Assembly: GCA_003246505.1 (NCBI GenBank)
Contig: QKAI01000388.1
Span: 1 to 8,004, forward strand
Direction: 5' to 3'
Origin: Spirochaetaceae bacterium
GTDB taxonomy: Bacteria; Spirochaetota; Spirochaetia; DSM-2461
Length of the DNA stretch: 8,004 nt
Below the pieces are notes generated by a model that saw only the letters and a list, made by a program, of their open reading frames with translations, was not told where the DNA came from and did no database searches. Made by a program: the position numbers and the translations under genes. This document shows positions 1 to 6,850 of this stretch, one piece after another. The number at the start of each line of letters is the position of its first letter. The stretch's first letter is position 1.

Positions 1-1
1 C

Positions 2-1264
2 GGGGTAAGGGCCTGCGACCGGGTGGATCTGGAAATACGCCGGGGGGAAACCCTCATCCTTATGGGTGAAAACGGGGCGGGGAAAAGTACCCTCGCCTCG
101 CTGATAACCGGGCGCATCCTTCCCGACGGGGGGGAGATTATTCACCGGGAAAAGAAGGGTGCCGGCATGGTTCACCAGAAACCCCAGGTGGTGGAGGATT
201 ATTCCGTCCGGGATATGGTGTTCGGAGGAAACGTTGAACTGAACCGGGGTCTTTTCATCTCTCCCGGGAGGGAGAGGGAGGAGCTGATCCGGATTTTTGA
301 AGAAACGGGATACGACCTTCAACCGGAAGATCTCATGGGTGATTTGGCTCCCTTCCAGCATCAGCTGACCGAGCTGGCGGAGAATCTGCTCATGGGAAAG
401 AAAGTTCTCATCCTCGATGAGCCGGAATTTCCCCGAATCCCCGAATTGCTGGCCTATCTGAAACAGAGGGGAGTCACCCCCCTCATCATAACCCACCGGG
501 TGGAGGATGCCCTCACCCTGGGAGACAGGATCGTGATGATGGGAAAGGGGAGAATCATCATGGACAGGTCCGGGCGAGATCCCGGGCTGAGGGAGGCCCT
601 TTTAGAGAACCTTCTTCACGGTAAATCGGAACAATCCGCCCCCACCGCCGATCTGACGACCCCTTCGAAGGGTTTTATCCGGGTTATCGCCGGTCATCAC
701 GAGAGCGGTCTCTGGGATGAGGAGGAGCGCTTGGCCCGGGAATTCCTGGGGAAAGGGGACAACGGCTATATCCCTTCCCTGAACAGGAGAAAAGCCATGG
801 AGGCCAGCTGGACGGTGGAGGAGAATTTCATGATACACCGGCGCAGGAACTTCGCCGGGCCCCTGGGGCTGATCAGGAAAAAGGCCCTTCTTACCGAGGG
901 CAGCGTTTCCCTGGACCGTAACGGCGTTACGGCCAGACCGGGGGACCGGATGGATCATCTTTCCGGGGGAAATCAGAAAAAACTGCTTCTGCTACGGGAG
1001 TTTCAACGAACGGGGGAGAAAATCCTGCTTTCCGAACCCTCCGCCGCATTGGACCGGGGCAATCGGGATTATCTTTATGATCTGATCTTCAAGGCCCGCA
1101 AGCAGGGGAAGGAGATCTGCCTTCTTACGGCTGACCCGGAGGAGGCCTTCGCCCTGGGCGATGAAGTGGTGCCCCTTTTCCGGGGAAAGAGGGGATCGCC
1201 CCTACGGCGGGGAGAGTACACCCTCTCCCGGCTTGTGGAATTAATGGGAGGCATCGGAACGTGA
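2..1264 (+). CDS. Sugar/nucleoside-type ABC transporter ATP-binding protein, double NBD, 5' partial
   Basis: This is the ATPase subunit of an ABC importer of the RbsA/YufO type, acting on the cytoplasmic face. The frame is open to the left edge and reads GVRACDRVDLEI, a normal start of an NBD, so the GTG at 23 is internal and the true start lies outside. Residues here count from that GTG. NBD1 has Walker A GENGAGKST (15-23), Q-loop Gln52, Walker B VLILDEPE (128-135) and switch His158 (ITHR). Its signature is degraded to LAPFQHQ (108-114), and the D-loop region after DEP is shortened. NBD2 keeps LSGGNQ (313-318) and SEPSAALD (337-344). It lacks any Walker A, since VIAGHHESGLW occupies that place. 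The family is usually about 500 residues, but this protein would be only about 430-440. The stop overlaps the next start in GTGA. The transporter class is sure; a nucleoside substrate is inferred from the neighbours. Confidence 0.9.
   Translation, partial: GVRACDRVDLEIRRGETLILMGENGAGKSTLASLITGRILPDGGEIIHREKKGAGMVHQKPQVVEDYSVRDMVFGGNVELNRGLFISPGREREELIRIFEETGYDLQPEDLMGDLAPFQHQLTELAENLLMGKKVLILDEPEFPRIPELLAYLKQRGVTPLIITHRVEDALTLGDRIVMMGKGRIIMDRSGRDPGLREALLENLLHGKSEQSAPTADLTTPSKGFIRVIAGHHESGLWDEEERLAREFLGKGDNGYIPSLNRRKAMEASWTVEENFMIHRRRNFAGPLGLIRKKALLTEGSVSLDRNGVTARPGDRMDHLSGGNQKKLLLLREFQRTGEKILLSEPSAALDRGNRDYLYDLIFKARKQGKEICLLTADPEEAFALGDEVVPLFRGKRGSPLRRGEYTLSRLVELMGGIGT
1246..1251 (+). promoter_or_regulatory. 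Ribosome binding site of the first permease
   Basis: GGGAGG lies inside the 3' end of the ATPase gene, nine bases before GTG 1261. It supports that GTG as the start rather than a later ATG, and it implies translation coupled to the ATPase gene. Confidence 0.7.
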
Positions 1265-2271
1265 AATCGCTTATTAAGAGAAGAGGCCCCTTTCTCATCT
1301 TCATGATGATTCTGGCCTATCTGGTATCGGCCCTCATCCTCTTGCTCCTCCATCCCGATCCCCCGGCCGGTTTGCGGAGCCTCTTTCTCTCCCCCTTCGC
1401 CACGCCCATGGCCCTGGGAAACTGGCTGAACCGGGCGGTTCTCTTCATGCTGAGCGGTACCGCCGTGGTTTACGCCTTCCAGGGGGGGGAATTCAACCTG
1501 GGAGGGGAGGGGCAGATCTGCCTGGGAGGTTTGGCCACGGTGATCTTCCTGCTGCGCTTCCCCGATCTCTGGGGGCCCGCCGGTATCATCCTCGCCCTTC
1601 TCCTTTCCGCTCTGCTCGCGGGAGTTCTGGGGGGGCTCTCCGGGGTGATCAAGAATTTCACCGGCCTGAGCGAGGTCATAACCACCTATCTTTTGTCCAT
1701 GGGCATCATCCATTTCTCCCGTTATTTCATCACCGGCCCCTTCAAAGATGAAAACAGCTACCTGGTCACCACTCCGGAAATCCCCCTCCGGTTTCAATTG
1801 CCCGGTCTCCTCCCTCCCTCCCATTTGAACATCTCCCTGTTTTTCGTTCTCCTCCTGGTCCTCGGGACCTATCTGTTTCTCTACTACCGGCCGGCGGGAT
1901 ACGAATGGAGGCTCTGCGGGATCAACGGGGAGTTTGCCTCCTACTGCGGCATCAACAGGAAACGGCAGACCCTGAAGACTCTGATCGTCAGCGGGGGCAT
2001 AAACGGTCTGGCCGGTTCGGTGCTCATTCTGGGGACCAGCCACCGGGGGATACAGGACTTCTTCTCCGGATACGGATGGAACGGCATGGCCGTATCCCTC
2101 ATCGGGGGAAACCATCCCCTTCTGGTCATACCATCGGCCCTGTTTTTCTCCCATTTAGTGCAGGGCGCGGAAAGGCTGAATCTGCTGGGTCAGTTCACCT
2201 ACGCCCTGGACGGCTTCATTATGGCCCTGATCTTTCTCGTGGTGACATCCGGGAGGCTCCACCGTGATTGA
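1261..2271 (+). CDS. ABC transporter permease, BPD_transp_2 family (YufP/NupP-like)
   Basis: This is an inner-membrane permease of 336 residues and the first of the two channel subunits served by the preceding ATPase. A short basic N terminus (KSLIKRR) leads into a hydrophobic helix at about 10-31, followed by repeated hydrophobic segments through to 330. Family motifs are visible: GGEFNLGGEGQICLGG (75-90, equivalent to the usual NIGxEGQ), GLSEVITTYLLSM (135-147), and WRLCGINGEFASYCGIN (216-232, equivalent to RAVGxNPxAAxYAGI). Also present are SGGINGLAGSVLILGT (244-259) and GYGWNGMAVSLIGGNHP (270-286). The GTG start overlaps the ATPase stop by four bases and has a good Shine-Dalgarno sequence. 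With the second permease it resembles YufP/YufQ of purine-nucleoside importers. Nucleosides are therefore the likeliest cargo, but sugars or other small ligands cannot be excluded from sequence. Confidence 0.9.
   Translation: MKSLIKRRGPFLIFMMILAYLVSALILLLLHPDPPAGLRSLFLSPFATPMALGNWLNRAVLFMLSGTAVVYAFQGGEFNLGGEGQICLGGLATVIFLLRFPDLWGPAGIILALLLSALLAGVLGGLSGVIKNFTGLSEVITTYLLSMGIIHFSRYFITGPFKDENSYLVTTPEIPLRFQLPGLLPPSHLNISLFFVLLLVLGTYLFLYYRPAGYEWRLCGINGEFASYCGINRKRQTLKTLIVSGGINGLAGSVLILGTSHRGIQDFFSGYGWNGMAVSLIGGNHPLLVIPSALFFSHLVQGAERLNLLGQFTYALDGFIMALIFLVVTSGRLHRD
2251..2256 (+). promoter_or_regulatory. Ribosome binding site of the second permease
   Basis: GGGAGG lies within the last codons of the first permease gene, seven bases ahead of GTG 2264. 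It decides this GTG start and couples translation of the two permeases. Confidence 0.7.
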
Positions 2272-3094
2272 ATCCCTTTTGACCCTTACGGCTCCCCTGC
2301 TTCTGGCGGCCCTGGGTGGGCTCTATTCGGAGCGGGCGGGTATCCTGAATATCTCCCTTGAGGGGCTGATGCTCTTCTCCGCCTACGCGGCGCTCCACGT
2401 GGCATCCCTCACCGGTTCCCTGGCCGCCGGGTTGCTGGGCGCCCTGGGTGCCTCACTGGCCCTGACTCTCCTCTTCGGGCTTTCCTCTCTGGTTCTGAAA
2501 AACGACCCATTCGTTTCCGGCCTGGGGATAAACCTCCTGGCCTATCCCATGGTAAAGACCCTTTCCAAAATCAGCTACGGAACGGAAGGTACACTGAGGC
2601 CGGAGAATCTCCCCTCCTGCGGATCCCTGTTTTTTCCCGTCCTCGCCTTGCTTCTGACGGGTATCACCTATCTTTTCCTGGAAAAAACCCATCCCGGTCG
2701 CCTGATACGCCTGTGCGGCGGAAGCGAAAGAAGGCTCAGGGAGAAGGGCCATTCCCCGGAAAAGGTTAAATGGTTGGCCCTGGTTATGGGTTCCCTGCTG
2801 GCGGGATTATCCGGCGCCTCACTCTCCCTTCCCCTGGGGGCCTTTGTTCCGGGCATCTCCGCGGGAAAGGGGTGGATCGCCCTGGTGGCCGTATATCTGG
2901 GCGGTAGAAAACCCTTTGGCATTCTCCCCGCCATGCTCTTCTTTTCCCTTTTCGATCTGTGGGCCATGAACCTTCAGCATTACGGACGGATTCCCACGGA
3001 TATCGTCCTGGGATTGCCCTATTTCCTGACCCTGGTCCTCACAATTCTCATTCATATTGTTAAAAATCGTGACTTCACCATTAAAAAATGGTGA
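2264..3094 (+). CDS. ABC transporter permease, BPD_transp_2 family (YufQ/NupQ-like)
   Basis: This is the second inner-membrane permease of the importer, with 276 residues, somewhat shorter than the roughly 300-320 usual for YufQ-like proteins. The N-terminal signature PLLLAALGGLYSERAGILNI followed by SLEGLMLFSAYAA (11-43) is the classic PxLxAalGglxsERaGvxNIxlEGxMl motif of this subunit. Further conserved parts are DPFVSGLGINLLA (81-93), GSLLAGLSGASLSL (176-189), SAGKGWIALVAVYLGGRKP (199-217) and the C-terminal LPYFLTLVLTI (250-261). The GTG start overlaps the first permease by eight bases. The usual central RaVGExPxAA segment is weak here (RLCGGSERRLREKGHSP, 149-165), so the protein is a divergent member. 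It would pair with the first permease to form the translocation path. The last codons and stop sit inside an inverted repeat. Confidence 0.9.
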   Translation: MIESLLTLTAPLLLAALGGLYSERAGILNISLEGLMLFSAYAALHVASLTGSLAAGLLGALGASLALTLLFGLSSLVLKNDPFVSGLGINLLAYPMVKTLSKISYGTEGTLRPENLPSCGSLFFPVLALLLTGITYLFLEKTHPGRLIRLCGGSERRLREKGHSPEKVKWLALVMGSLLAGLSGASLSLPLGAFVPGISAGKGWIALVAVYLGGRKPFGILPAMLFFSLFDLWAMNLQHYGRIPTDIVLGLPYFLTLVLTILIHIVKNRDFTIKKW

Positions 3095-3095
3095 A
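3074..3095 (+). repeat. Perfect 9-bp inverted repeat across a stop codon (possible operator or mRNA hairpin)
   Basis: The arms TTCACCATT (3074-3082) and AATGGTGAA (3087-3095) pair over nine bases around an AAAA loop. The repeat covers the last codons and the TGA of the second permease gene. Its right arm overlaps the proposed -35 hexamer of the next gene. No T run follows on the + strand, so it is not a standard intrinsic terminator. It could be a regulator's binding site, a 3'-end stabilising hairpin, or chance. The dyad is plainly in the sequence; a function is not shown. Confidence 0.45.
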
Positions 3096-3119
3096 AAAGA
3101 CCCGGATTTCCTGTATGAT
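3091..3119 (+). promoter_or_regulatory. Candidate sigma-70-type promoter for the Na/Pi cotransporter operon
   Basis: GTGAAA (3091-3096, four of six matches to TTGACA) stands 17 bases before TATGAT (3114-3119, five of six matches to TATAAT). Transcription would start near 3126. The leader is short and AT-rich, including TTAATTAA at 3131-3138, and ends in AAGGAG (3150-3155) six bases before ATG 3162. This is the only intergenic gap with room for a promoter, which raises its plausibility. No clear Pho box was recognised. Confidence 0.5.
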
Positions 3120-3161
3120 TAATGCAAAAGTTAATTAAGAATCCGATTCAAGGAGTTTTCA

Positions 3162-4820
3162 ATGCATCTTGTCCAGCAGATCACGGATAGTCTTTTCCAT
3201 CTTCTCGGTTCCCTGGGGTTGTTCCTCCTGGGTATGAGAATGATGAGTGATGGTCTTCAAAAGGCGTCCAGTGAACGGATGGAATCCATACTCAACAGTC
3301 TGACGTCAAACCGTTTCATGGCCCTGTTCACCGGTTTTCTGGTAACCGCCATCATCCAGTCCTCCTCGGCTACGACGGTTATGGTGGTCGGTTTTGTCAA
3401 CGCGGGCCTCATGTCCCTCGCCCAGTCCATAGGCGTCATAATGGGCGCCAACATAGGAACCACCATTACAGGATGGATCGTATCCATCCTGGGATTCAAA
3501 GTCAGCATGACCTCCCTGGCGATACCCATCATCGGCGTGGGGATGCCCTTCTTTTTCTCCAAAGCCACCGTACGCCGCCACTGGGGAGAGGTTATTCTGG
3601 GATTCGGCCTCCTTTTCCTGGGCCTGTCCTATATGAAGGATGTCTTCCCCAAGCCCGATGCGGCGAATGTCTCATTTCTGGCGCCCCTATCGGGCATGGG
3701 CCTTCTTTCCACCATCATCTTCCTGATCGCGGGAACCCTTCTGACGGTGATAGTCCACTCCTCAAGCGCCTCCATGGCCATTACCCTCACCCTGGCCTAC
3801 GGGAGCATCATTCCCTTCGAGTCCGCCGCCGCCATGATACTGGGCAGCAACATCGGAACCACCATCGATGCTTTCCTCGCAGGGCTCGGGGCGCGGCTGA
3901 ACGCGCGGCGCGCCGCCTTTGTCCATATCCTTTTCAATATAGCCGGCTCTATCGTCGCCCTCATTTTCTTCAGGCCCTATCTGGCCCTGTCCCGATTCAT
4001 CGTCCCCGGCGATGACATCACCGCCCAGCTGGCCGCCTTCCATACGGCCTTTAACGTCATCAACACGATCCTGTTCATCGGCTTCGTCCCCCAGATAGCC
4101 AAACTGGTGGAAAAAATCATCCACAGAACGGAGGTTCAGGACGAGGTCAAATACAAGATCGAATACGTGGAGCGGACGCTGCAGAACGTGGCCGATTTCA
4201 ATATGATACGGGGGCGGAAGGAAGTGTCCAACATGGTGAACCGGGTCGAGATCATGTTCAGCCATTTTGTCACCTTCGTGAATAATCCCAAGAACAAGCT
4301 GGACGATATCCTCCAGGAGCAGAAGAAGCAGGAGGAGTGCACCGACCAGATGGAAGAGGAGCTCACCCGCTTTTTCATGCGCTGTTCCGCCGACAATCAG
4401 GATATTGACTTTCAGACCCGGGTCTCCAGCCTCATCCGCATCGTCAACGAGCTGGAAAGCATCGGCGACAGCTGCTACAATCTTCTGGTTCTGGCGAGCA
4501 AGAAGCAGGAGAAGAAAATCCGCTTCCATGAGAAGGCCTTTGAGGAGATGAGGAATTACAGCGAGGAAGTTCAGAAATTCCTTCTTCTCATCAAGGACTT
4601 CAACCTGGAGATCCCCGACGAGGAGTCCCTGCGCAAAGCCTACGAGCTGGAGAAATCCATAAACAAGCAGAGGAAGAATCTGAAGAAGCGGGCCCAGCAG
4701 AAGATGTCCGGCGGGGAAAATGTCAAAGGGGAGCTTCTCTTTATCGATATGATAAGGTATATTGAACAGATAGGCGACTATTGCCTCAATATTGCCCAGG
4801 CTTTGAAGGAAGGATACTGA
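3162..4820 (+). CDS. Na+/phosphate cotransporter family protein with C-terminal PhoU-like domain
   Basis: This inner-membrane protein of 552 residues probably imports inorganic phosphate with sodium. It shows the two inverted Na/Pi-cotransporter repeats of the NptA/YjbB class. The first has QSSSATTVMVVGFVNAG (66-82) and GANIGTT (95-101). The second has HSSSASMAITLTLAYG (199-214) and GSNIGTTID (228-236). The paired QSSS/HSSS and NIGTT motifs line the substrate site in the family. Hydrophobic segments run to about 312. From roughly 330 onward the protein is charged and helical and resembles a PhoU-like bundle (for example SSLIRIVNELESIGDSCYNL and FIDMIRYIEQIGDYCLNIA). That cytoplasmic domain is common in bacterial members and is thought to tune transport or sense phosphate. 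The ATG has AAGGAG six bases upstream. It is probably the first gene of a new operon, with the next gene starting six bases after its stop. Some family members export phosphate, so direction is not certain. Confidence 0.93.
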   Translation: MHLVQQITDSLFHLLGSLGLFLLGMRMMSDGLQKASSERMESILNSLTSNRFMALFTGFLVTAIIQSSSATTVMVVGFVNAGLMSLAQSIGVIMGANIGTTITGWIVSILGFKVSMTSLAIPIIGVGMPFFFSKATVRRHWGEVILGFGLLFLGLSYMKDVFPKPDAANVSFLAPLSGMGLLSTIIFLIAGTLLTVIVHSSSASMAITLTLAYGSIIPFESAAAMILGSNIGTTIDAFLAGLGARLNARRAAFVHILFNIAGSIVALIFFRPYLALSRFIVPGDDITAQLAAFHTAFNVINTILFIGFVPQIAKLVEKIIHRTEVQDEVKYKIEYVERTLQNVADFNMIRGRKEVSNMVNRVEIMFSHFVTFVNNPKNKLDDILQEQKKQEECTDQMEEELTRFFMRCSADNQDIDFQTRVSSLIRIVNELESIGDSCYNLLVLASKKQEKKIRFHEKAFEEMRNYSEEVQKFLLLIKDFNLEIPDEESLRKAYELEKSINKQRKNLKKRAQQKMSGGENVKGELLFIDMIRYIEQIGDYCLNIAQALKEGY

Positions 4821-4826
4821 CGCAGG

Positions 4827-6107
4827 ATGAAACCGGCCGGTAAGAAAGCACCTCCCCCTGTCCGGGGGAAAAAAAGCTCCGGGGAAAAAACCCCGAAGAA
4901 AATGCCCGGATTCGTTAAGTACGGGCTGTTCGTTCTGGCCGGCGCTGCGGTAGCCCTGATACTGCTGGGCCTCTATTCCTGGCTCATCGATCCCTACAAG
5001 GGTTACGGTGAACCGGAAGAGCTGCCCCCCGTGAAAATATCCGGAAAGGATGTCTTCATCACGGGTATCTCCGGTGAAGTCTATATCATCCGCAACGACA
5101 GAATGATCTCCGCCGATATCGGGGACGCCCTCCGGGAGGGGGATGTGCTGAAGGTGGTGGACCAGTCCTACTGCCAGATCCAGTTCTCCGACCGGGGCAC
5201 CGCCGGCCTCGACAGCAATACGGTCATGCTTATGAAAAAGCTCGTGAACGCCCAGAAGGATATGCAGATCCGGACGGAAGTCCTCATGGGCTCCATGCTC
5301 TACCGGGTCAAAAAGCTGAGCGAGAACGACCAGTTCCAGGTGGAGTCGGACGGGGTCGTCTATGATGTCAGGGGAACGGAATTCATCGTCGTGAGAGCGG
5401 CTGACGGGGTTCTTCTCGCCGTGGAAGAGGGCACCGTGCACTATACTGTCGACGGTCAGGAGAGGGAGGTCCCCCTGGTCCGGACGGGGGAGCAGGTTTT
5501 CATCGCCAACGAGGATCGGGAGAAGGGCTCCGTCTATCCCCTGGGGGAGAGCGCTTCCCTGAGAATCGAGAACATGCGGTTCATGGGTCCTGTTTCCGTG
5601 GAGCCCGGGTCCTGGCCCGTCACGGTCATGATCGAATCCTCCCCGCCCGGGGCCGATATCTATCTGGACGGACGCAAGATCGCCAGCCATATCTTCTCCG
5701 GACTCTTCGACGGGGGAAGCAAACTGGATTTTCTGGTCAGAAAGCGGGGTTACCTGGATCAGGCTCTTCACATAGAGGTAAAAGCCGGTGAGGACAGAAT
5801 CTACCTGGTGAAACTGGAGCCCGCCGGCCTTGATGACACCATAGGCGAGAGGGAAGAAACCCAGTCATTCGAGGGCATACTGAACCGTATGCAGAGCGAC
5901 CACGACAAGGAGATGGAGAGCCAGCAGACCCGTTTTAACGGGGAAATCCGGATAAGGGATCAGCAGCTTCAGAACCTGAGCGACCAGAATTCGCAGCTGA
6001 ACCGGGAAAAGGAAGACCTTTCCGATGAGCTGGTAAAGAAACAGGAAGAGGTGAAGGAGTTGAGAAAACTCATGACCCAGATTCAGGAACTGTCCAATCA
6101 GCAGTAA
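4827..6107 (+). CDS. Membrane-anchored FecR-domain / PEGA-domain protein with C-terminal coiled coil
   Basis: This is a 426-residue protein of unknown specific function. A Lys/Pro-rich tail (1-31) precedes one transmembrane helix (about 32-53), and the positive-inside rule places the rest in the periplasm. Residues about 95-205 look like a FecR domain: DIGDALREGDVLKV, then MGSMLYRV, then FQVESDGVVYDVRGTEFIV and VEEGTVHY. Residues about 265-331 fit a PEGA domain (SSPPGADIYLDGRKI, then RKRGYLDQALHIEVKAGEDRIYLVKLEP), a fold found in envelope proteins. From about 345 to the end is a Glu/Gln-rich heptad-like coiled coil. No sigma or anti-sigma partner is nearby, so iron-dicitrate-type signalling is not supported; an envelope scaffold or sensor is more likely. 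The nptA-like stop at 4818-4820 is in the same frame, so ATG 4827 is the earliest ATG. Its Shine-Dalgarno sequence (GGAAGGA, 4808-4814) is rather distant. ATG 4902 is an alternative that still keeps the helix. Confidence 0.85.
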   Translation: MKPAGKKAPPPVRGKKSSGEKTPKKMPGFVKYGLFVLAGAAVALILLGLYSWLIDPYKGYGEPEELPPVKISGKDVFITGISGEVYIIRNDRMISADIGDALREGDVLKVVDQSYCQIQFSDRGTAGLDSNTVMLMKKLVNAQKDMQIRTEVLMGSMLYRVKKLSENDQFQVESDGVVYDVRGTEFIVVRAADGVLLAVEEGTVHYTVDGQEREVPLVRTGEQVFIANEDREKGSVYPLGESASLRIENMRFMGPVSVEPGSWPVTVMIESSPPGADIYLDGRKIASHIFSGLFDGGSKLDFLVRKRGYLDQALHIEVKAGEDRIYLVKLEPAGLDDTIGEREETQSFEGILNRMQSDHDKEMESQQTRFNGEIRIRDQQLQNLSDQNSQLNREKEDLSDELVKKQEEVKELRKLMTQIQELSNQQ

Positions 6108-6113
6108 GGGAGG
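6108..6113 (+). promoter_or_regulatory. Ribosome binding site of the phosphodiesterase gene
   Basis: GGGAGG directly follows the stop codon of the FecR/PEGA gene and stands five bases before GTG 6119. It selects this GTG, which puts the conserved HRG motif at residues 9-11 as expected for a cytoplasmic family member. Confidence 0.7.
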
Positions 6114-6118
6114 ATCCG

Positions 6119-6850
6119 GTGGGAAAGGTAAAAATCATCGCCCACAGGGGCGATTCCAGGTATTTCCCGGAAAATCGTTCCCCCGCCTTTAAAAGCGCCC
6201 GCCAGAAGGGCGCCCATATCCTGGAGACAGATCTCCACAGGACCAGCGATGACAAGGTCGTCCTGAATCATGACGATACGGTGGATGACGGGTTCGGCCC
6301 CATCGCCATCAGGGGCATCAACAGCACGGATTTTCTGAAGCTCGATGGGACCCTTACCTTCGATGCCTTTCTCAGCCGCTACCCTAAATTGTCCTGCAAT
6401 GTGGATATCAAGGATAAGGATCCCTGGCTCGTGGACATGACGGTCCGGACCATTCGGAAGCGCAAAGCGGGGGACCGGGTGATCGTGGCTTCCTTCTATC
6501 ACTCCAATCTCCGGTATTTCCGGCGTCTCTTCCCGGATTGCCGAACCGCCATGTCCCCCCGGGAAGTGCTTTTTTTCTACTTTGCCTATAAACTGAAAAT
6601 AGGGCGGAACAAACCCTTTCCCGTGGGATATATGCAGACCTGCGAAAGCTACGGGCCCTTGAAAATCGTAACACCCGGTCTCATCGAATATGCCCATTCT
6701 CGGGGCGTCGAGGTCCAGCCCTGGACGATAAATGAGAAAAAGGACATGGTGAGACTGATTAATTGGGGGGTCGACGGTATATTTACTGATGATCCCGGTT
6801 TATTGGCTGAGGTTTTAACGGAGATGGGGTTGAATGATGAAAGCGAATGA
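6119..6850 (+). CDS. Glycerophosphodiester phosphodiesterase (GDPD family)
   Basis: This enzyme of 243 residues is predicted to hydrolyse glycerophosphodiesters to sn-glycerol 3-phosphate and an alcohol, recycling phospholipid headgroups. It has the full GDPD core in order. IIAHRGDSRYFPENR (6-20) contains the catalytic His9-Arg10, and LETDLH (35-40) has metal ligands Glu36 and Asp38. NHDDTVD (50-56) holds the second catalytic His51, and NVDIKDK (94-100) follows. The C-terminal PWTINEKKDM (201-210) and GVDGIFTDDP (217-226) complete the barrel. Asp96 stands where most members have Glu (EIK). No signal peptide or membrane segment is seen, so it is probably cytoplasmic like UgpQ, and its length is typical of that group. 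It begins 11 bases after the FecR/PEGA gene, and its 3' end overlaps the next gene by 17 bases, which indicates one operon. Natural substrate headgroup is unknown. Confidence 0.93.
   Translation: MGKVKIIAHRGDSRYFPENRSPAFKSARQKGAHILETDLHRTSDDKVVLNHDDTVDDGFGPIAIRGINSTDFLKLDGTLTFDAFLSRYPKLSCNVDIKDKDPWLVDMTVRTIRKRKAGDRVIVASFYHSNLRYFRRLFPDCRTAMSPREVLFFYFAYKLKIGRNKPFPVGYMQTCESYGPLKIVTPGLIEYAHSRGVEVQPWTINEKKDMVRLINWGVDGIFTDDPGLLAEVLTEMGLNDESE

Noticed and set aside
1075..2154. A 359-codon open frame on the minus strand opposite the ATPase end and first permease
   Set aside because: It is register-aligned with the permease codons and open for the same codon-bias reason. The product is a low-complexity Gly/Glu/Gln-rich sequence with no family resemblance.
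3074..3095. The inverted repeat read as an intrinsic terminator
   Set aside because: The stem is AT-rich at its inner end, and the bases after it on the + strand are AAAAGACCCGG, with no T run. On the minus strand the T run comes several bases late and no minus-strand gene ends there.
3131..3138. TTAATTAA palindrome in the leader of the Na/Pi transporter gene
   Set aside because: It is an 8-base AT palindrome in a short AT-rich gap with no second copy nearby, so it is easily explained by chance.
3473..4015. A second + strand open frame inside the Na/Pi transporter gene, and a similar one at 1905-2267 inside the first permease
   Set aside because: Both are out-of-frame readings of well-recognised membrane proteins, rich in Arg/His/Pro, with no credible ribosome binding site or family.
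4880..4895. Small hairpin CGGGG-A6-CCCCG and a nearby A7 run (4869-4875) early in the FecR/PEGA gene, considered as a frameshift or slippage signal
   Set aside because: The A run is not in the register needed for a -1 slippery heptamer, the stem is only five pairs, and the zero frame continues through the whole protein. Lys codons explain the A runs.
3762..5771. A 669-codon open frame on the minus strand, opposite the Na/Pi transporter and FecR/PEGA genes
   Set aside because: It is in codon-by-codon register with both + strand genes, so its stops would be TTA, CTA or TCA codons in those genes, which this genome avoids. The product has no recognisable domain, while the + strand proteins have clear families.
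4827..6107. FecR-like protein as part of a TonB/sigma iron-uptake signalling system
   Set aside because: No ECF sigma factor, TonB-dependent receptor or FecR N-terminal anti-sigma segment is visible. The N terminus is only a basic tail and one membrane helix.
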